Below are positions 7,394-7,524 of a stretch of DNA of 7,524 nucleotides, one piece after another (within the stretch, counting starts at the first letter, position 1; every line of letters starts with the position of its first letter). Below the pieces are notes generated by a model, which saw only the letters and a list, made by a program, of their open reading frames with translations, was not told the origin of the DNA and searched no databases. Made by a program: the position numbers and the translations under genes. The DNA is from an uncultured Dysgonomonas sp. (lineage in GTDB: Bacteria > Bacteroidota > Bacteroidia > Bacteroidales > Dysgonomonadaceae). The stretch spans positions 1 to 7,524 of the forward strand of contig CALYRA010000042.1 of the NCBI GenBank assembly GCA_945292135.1, read 5' to 3'.

Positions 7394-7426
7394 ATTCAAA
7401 TATACTAAATAATAACACTTGAAATT

Positions 7427-7524
7427 ATGTCAAAAAACCAAGAGCTTTGTCAAAATGCCGTAGATGAACTTGATCAGAAAAATTTTACCAAAGCAGTAAA
7501 ATATTTTGATAAAATATCCCCCGA
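7427..7524 (+). CDS. Start of a probable tetratricopeptide-repeat protein, partial
   Basis: An ATG at 7427-7429 opens a frame of 32 complete codons that runs off the right edge. The peptide begins MSKNQELCQNAV and continues with LDQKNFTKAVKYFDKISP. The second part fits a tetratricopeptide helix pair: small Ala residues 12 apart (the consensus 8 and 20 positions), Phe at the consensus 24 position, and a Pro near the repeat end. Such repeats mediate protein-protein contacts. There is no signal peptide, so the product is probably cytoplasmic. Upstream there is no Shine-Dalgarno, only AT-rich sequence, as is usual for this phylum. The rest of the protein, and therefore its role, cannot be seen. 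Confidence 0.6.
   Translation, partial: MSKNQELCQNAVDELDQKNFTKAVKYFDKISP

Larger units (their letters stand above)
6981..7426. other. Intergenic region, mostly very AT-rich, no convincing gene
   Basis: These 446 bp separate the Nramp gene from the tetratricopeptide-like gene. The first 100-odd bases are of moderate GC and contain the minus-strand open frame; from about 7150 the DNA is extremely AT-rich. It contains two inverted repeats (7090-7118 and 7209-7253), a short GAATAT tandem around 7176-7190, and several tiny plus-strand open frames of 17-21 codons. One of these, 7174-7233, encodes a Lys/Ile-rich 19-mer. No hairpin with a clear T-tract is present after the Nramp stop, so its terminator is not identified. 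No tRNA or known riboswitch shape was seen. Confidence 0.6.

Noticed and set aside
6981..7426. CRISPR array, tRNA, insertion-sequence ends or attachment site
   Set aside because: No regularly spaced repeats, cloverleaf, transposase motif or matched terminal repeats with target duplication could be found; the repeats present are short and AT-rich.

Overview
The window looks like a low-GC member of the Bacteroidetes, probably Bacteroidales. This is inferred from the long alpha-2-macroglobulin lipoprotein with its Tyr/Asp-rich insert, the absence of Shine-Dalgarno sequences before the genes, an exact TAnnTTTG -7 promoter element, and very AT-rich intergenic DNA. No species can be named from the sequence alone.

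Layout. Positions 1-4704 (minus strand) hold the first 1568 codons of a bacterial alpha-2-macroglobulin, whose C-terminus lies beyond the left edge. It has a lipoprotein signal peptide and an intact thioester motif. Upstream of it, 62 bp away on the same strand, is a complete ZIP-family metal transporter (4767-5561, ZupT-like). A short AT-rich region follows, and then an Nramp-family divalent metal transporter runs divergently on the plus strand to 6980. Positions 6981-7426 carry no convincing gene; they hold two inverted repeats, a repeated TATACTTT word and one unexplained minus-strand open frame. At the right edge a plus-strand gene with a tetratricopeptide-like start begins at 7427 and runs out of the window.

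How the parts relate. ZIP and Nramp proteins both import divalent metals (typically Zn/Fe and Mn/Fe), so the divergent pair reads as a small metal-uptake locus with a shared control region. The alpha-2-macroglobulin is a cell-envelope protease trap. It may be co-transcribed with the ZIP gene or use its own promoter at the end of that gene; no functional link to metal uptake is visible.

The most unusual point is the 5' end of the Nramp gene. Its essential first helix is intact and in frame back to 5694, but that stretch has no ATG, GTG or TTG codon. Either the gene uses a rare start codon, it has lost its start, or it is joined to an upstream ATG in another frame. A T-TTA-AAA slippery heptamer lies exactly in the phase the last option needs. 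No convincing new defence or mobile system was found.
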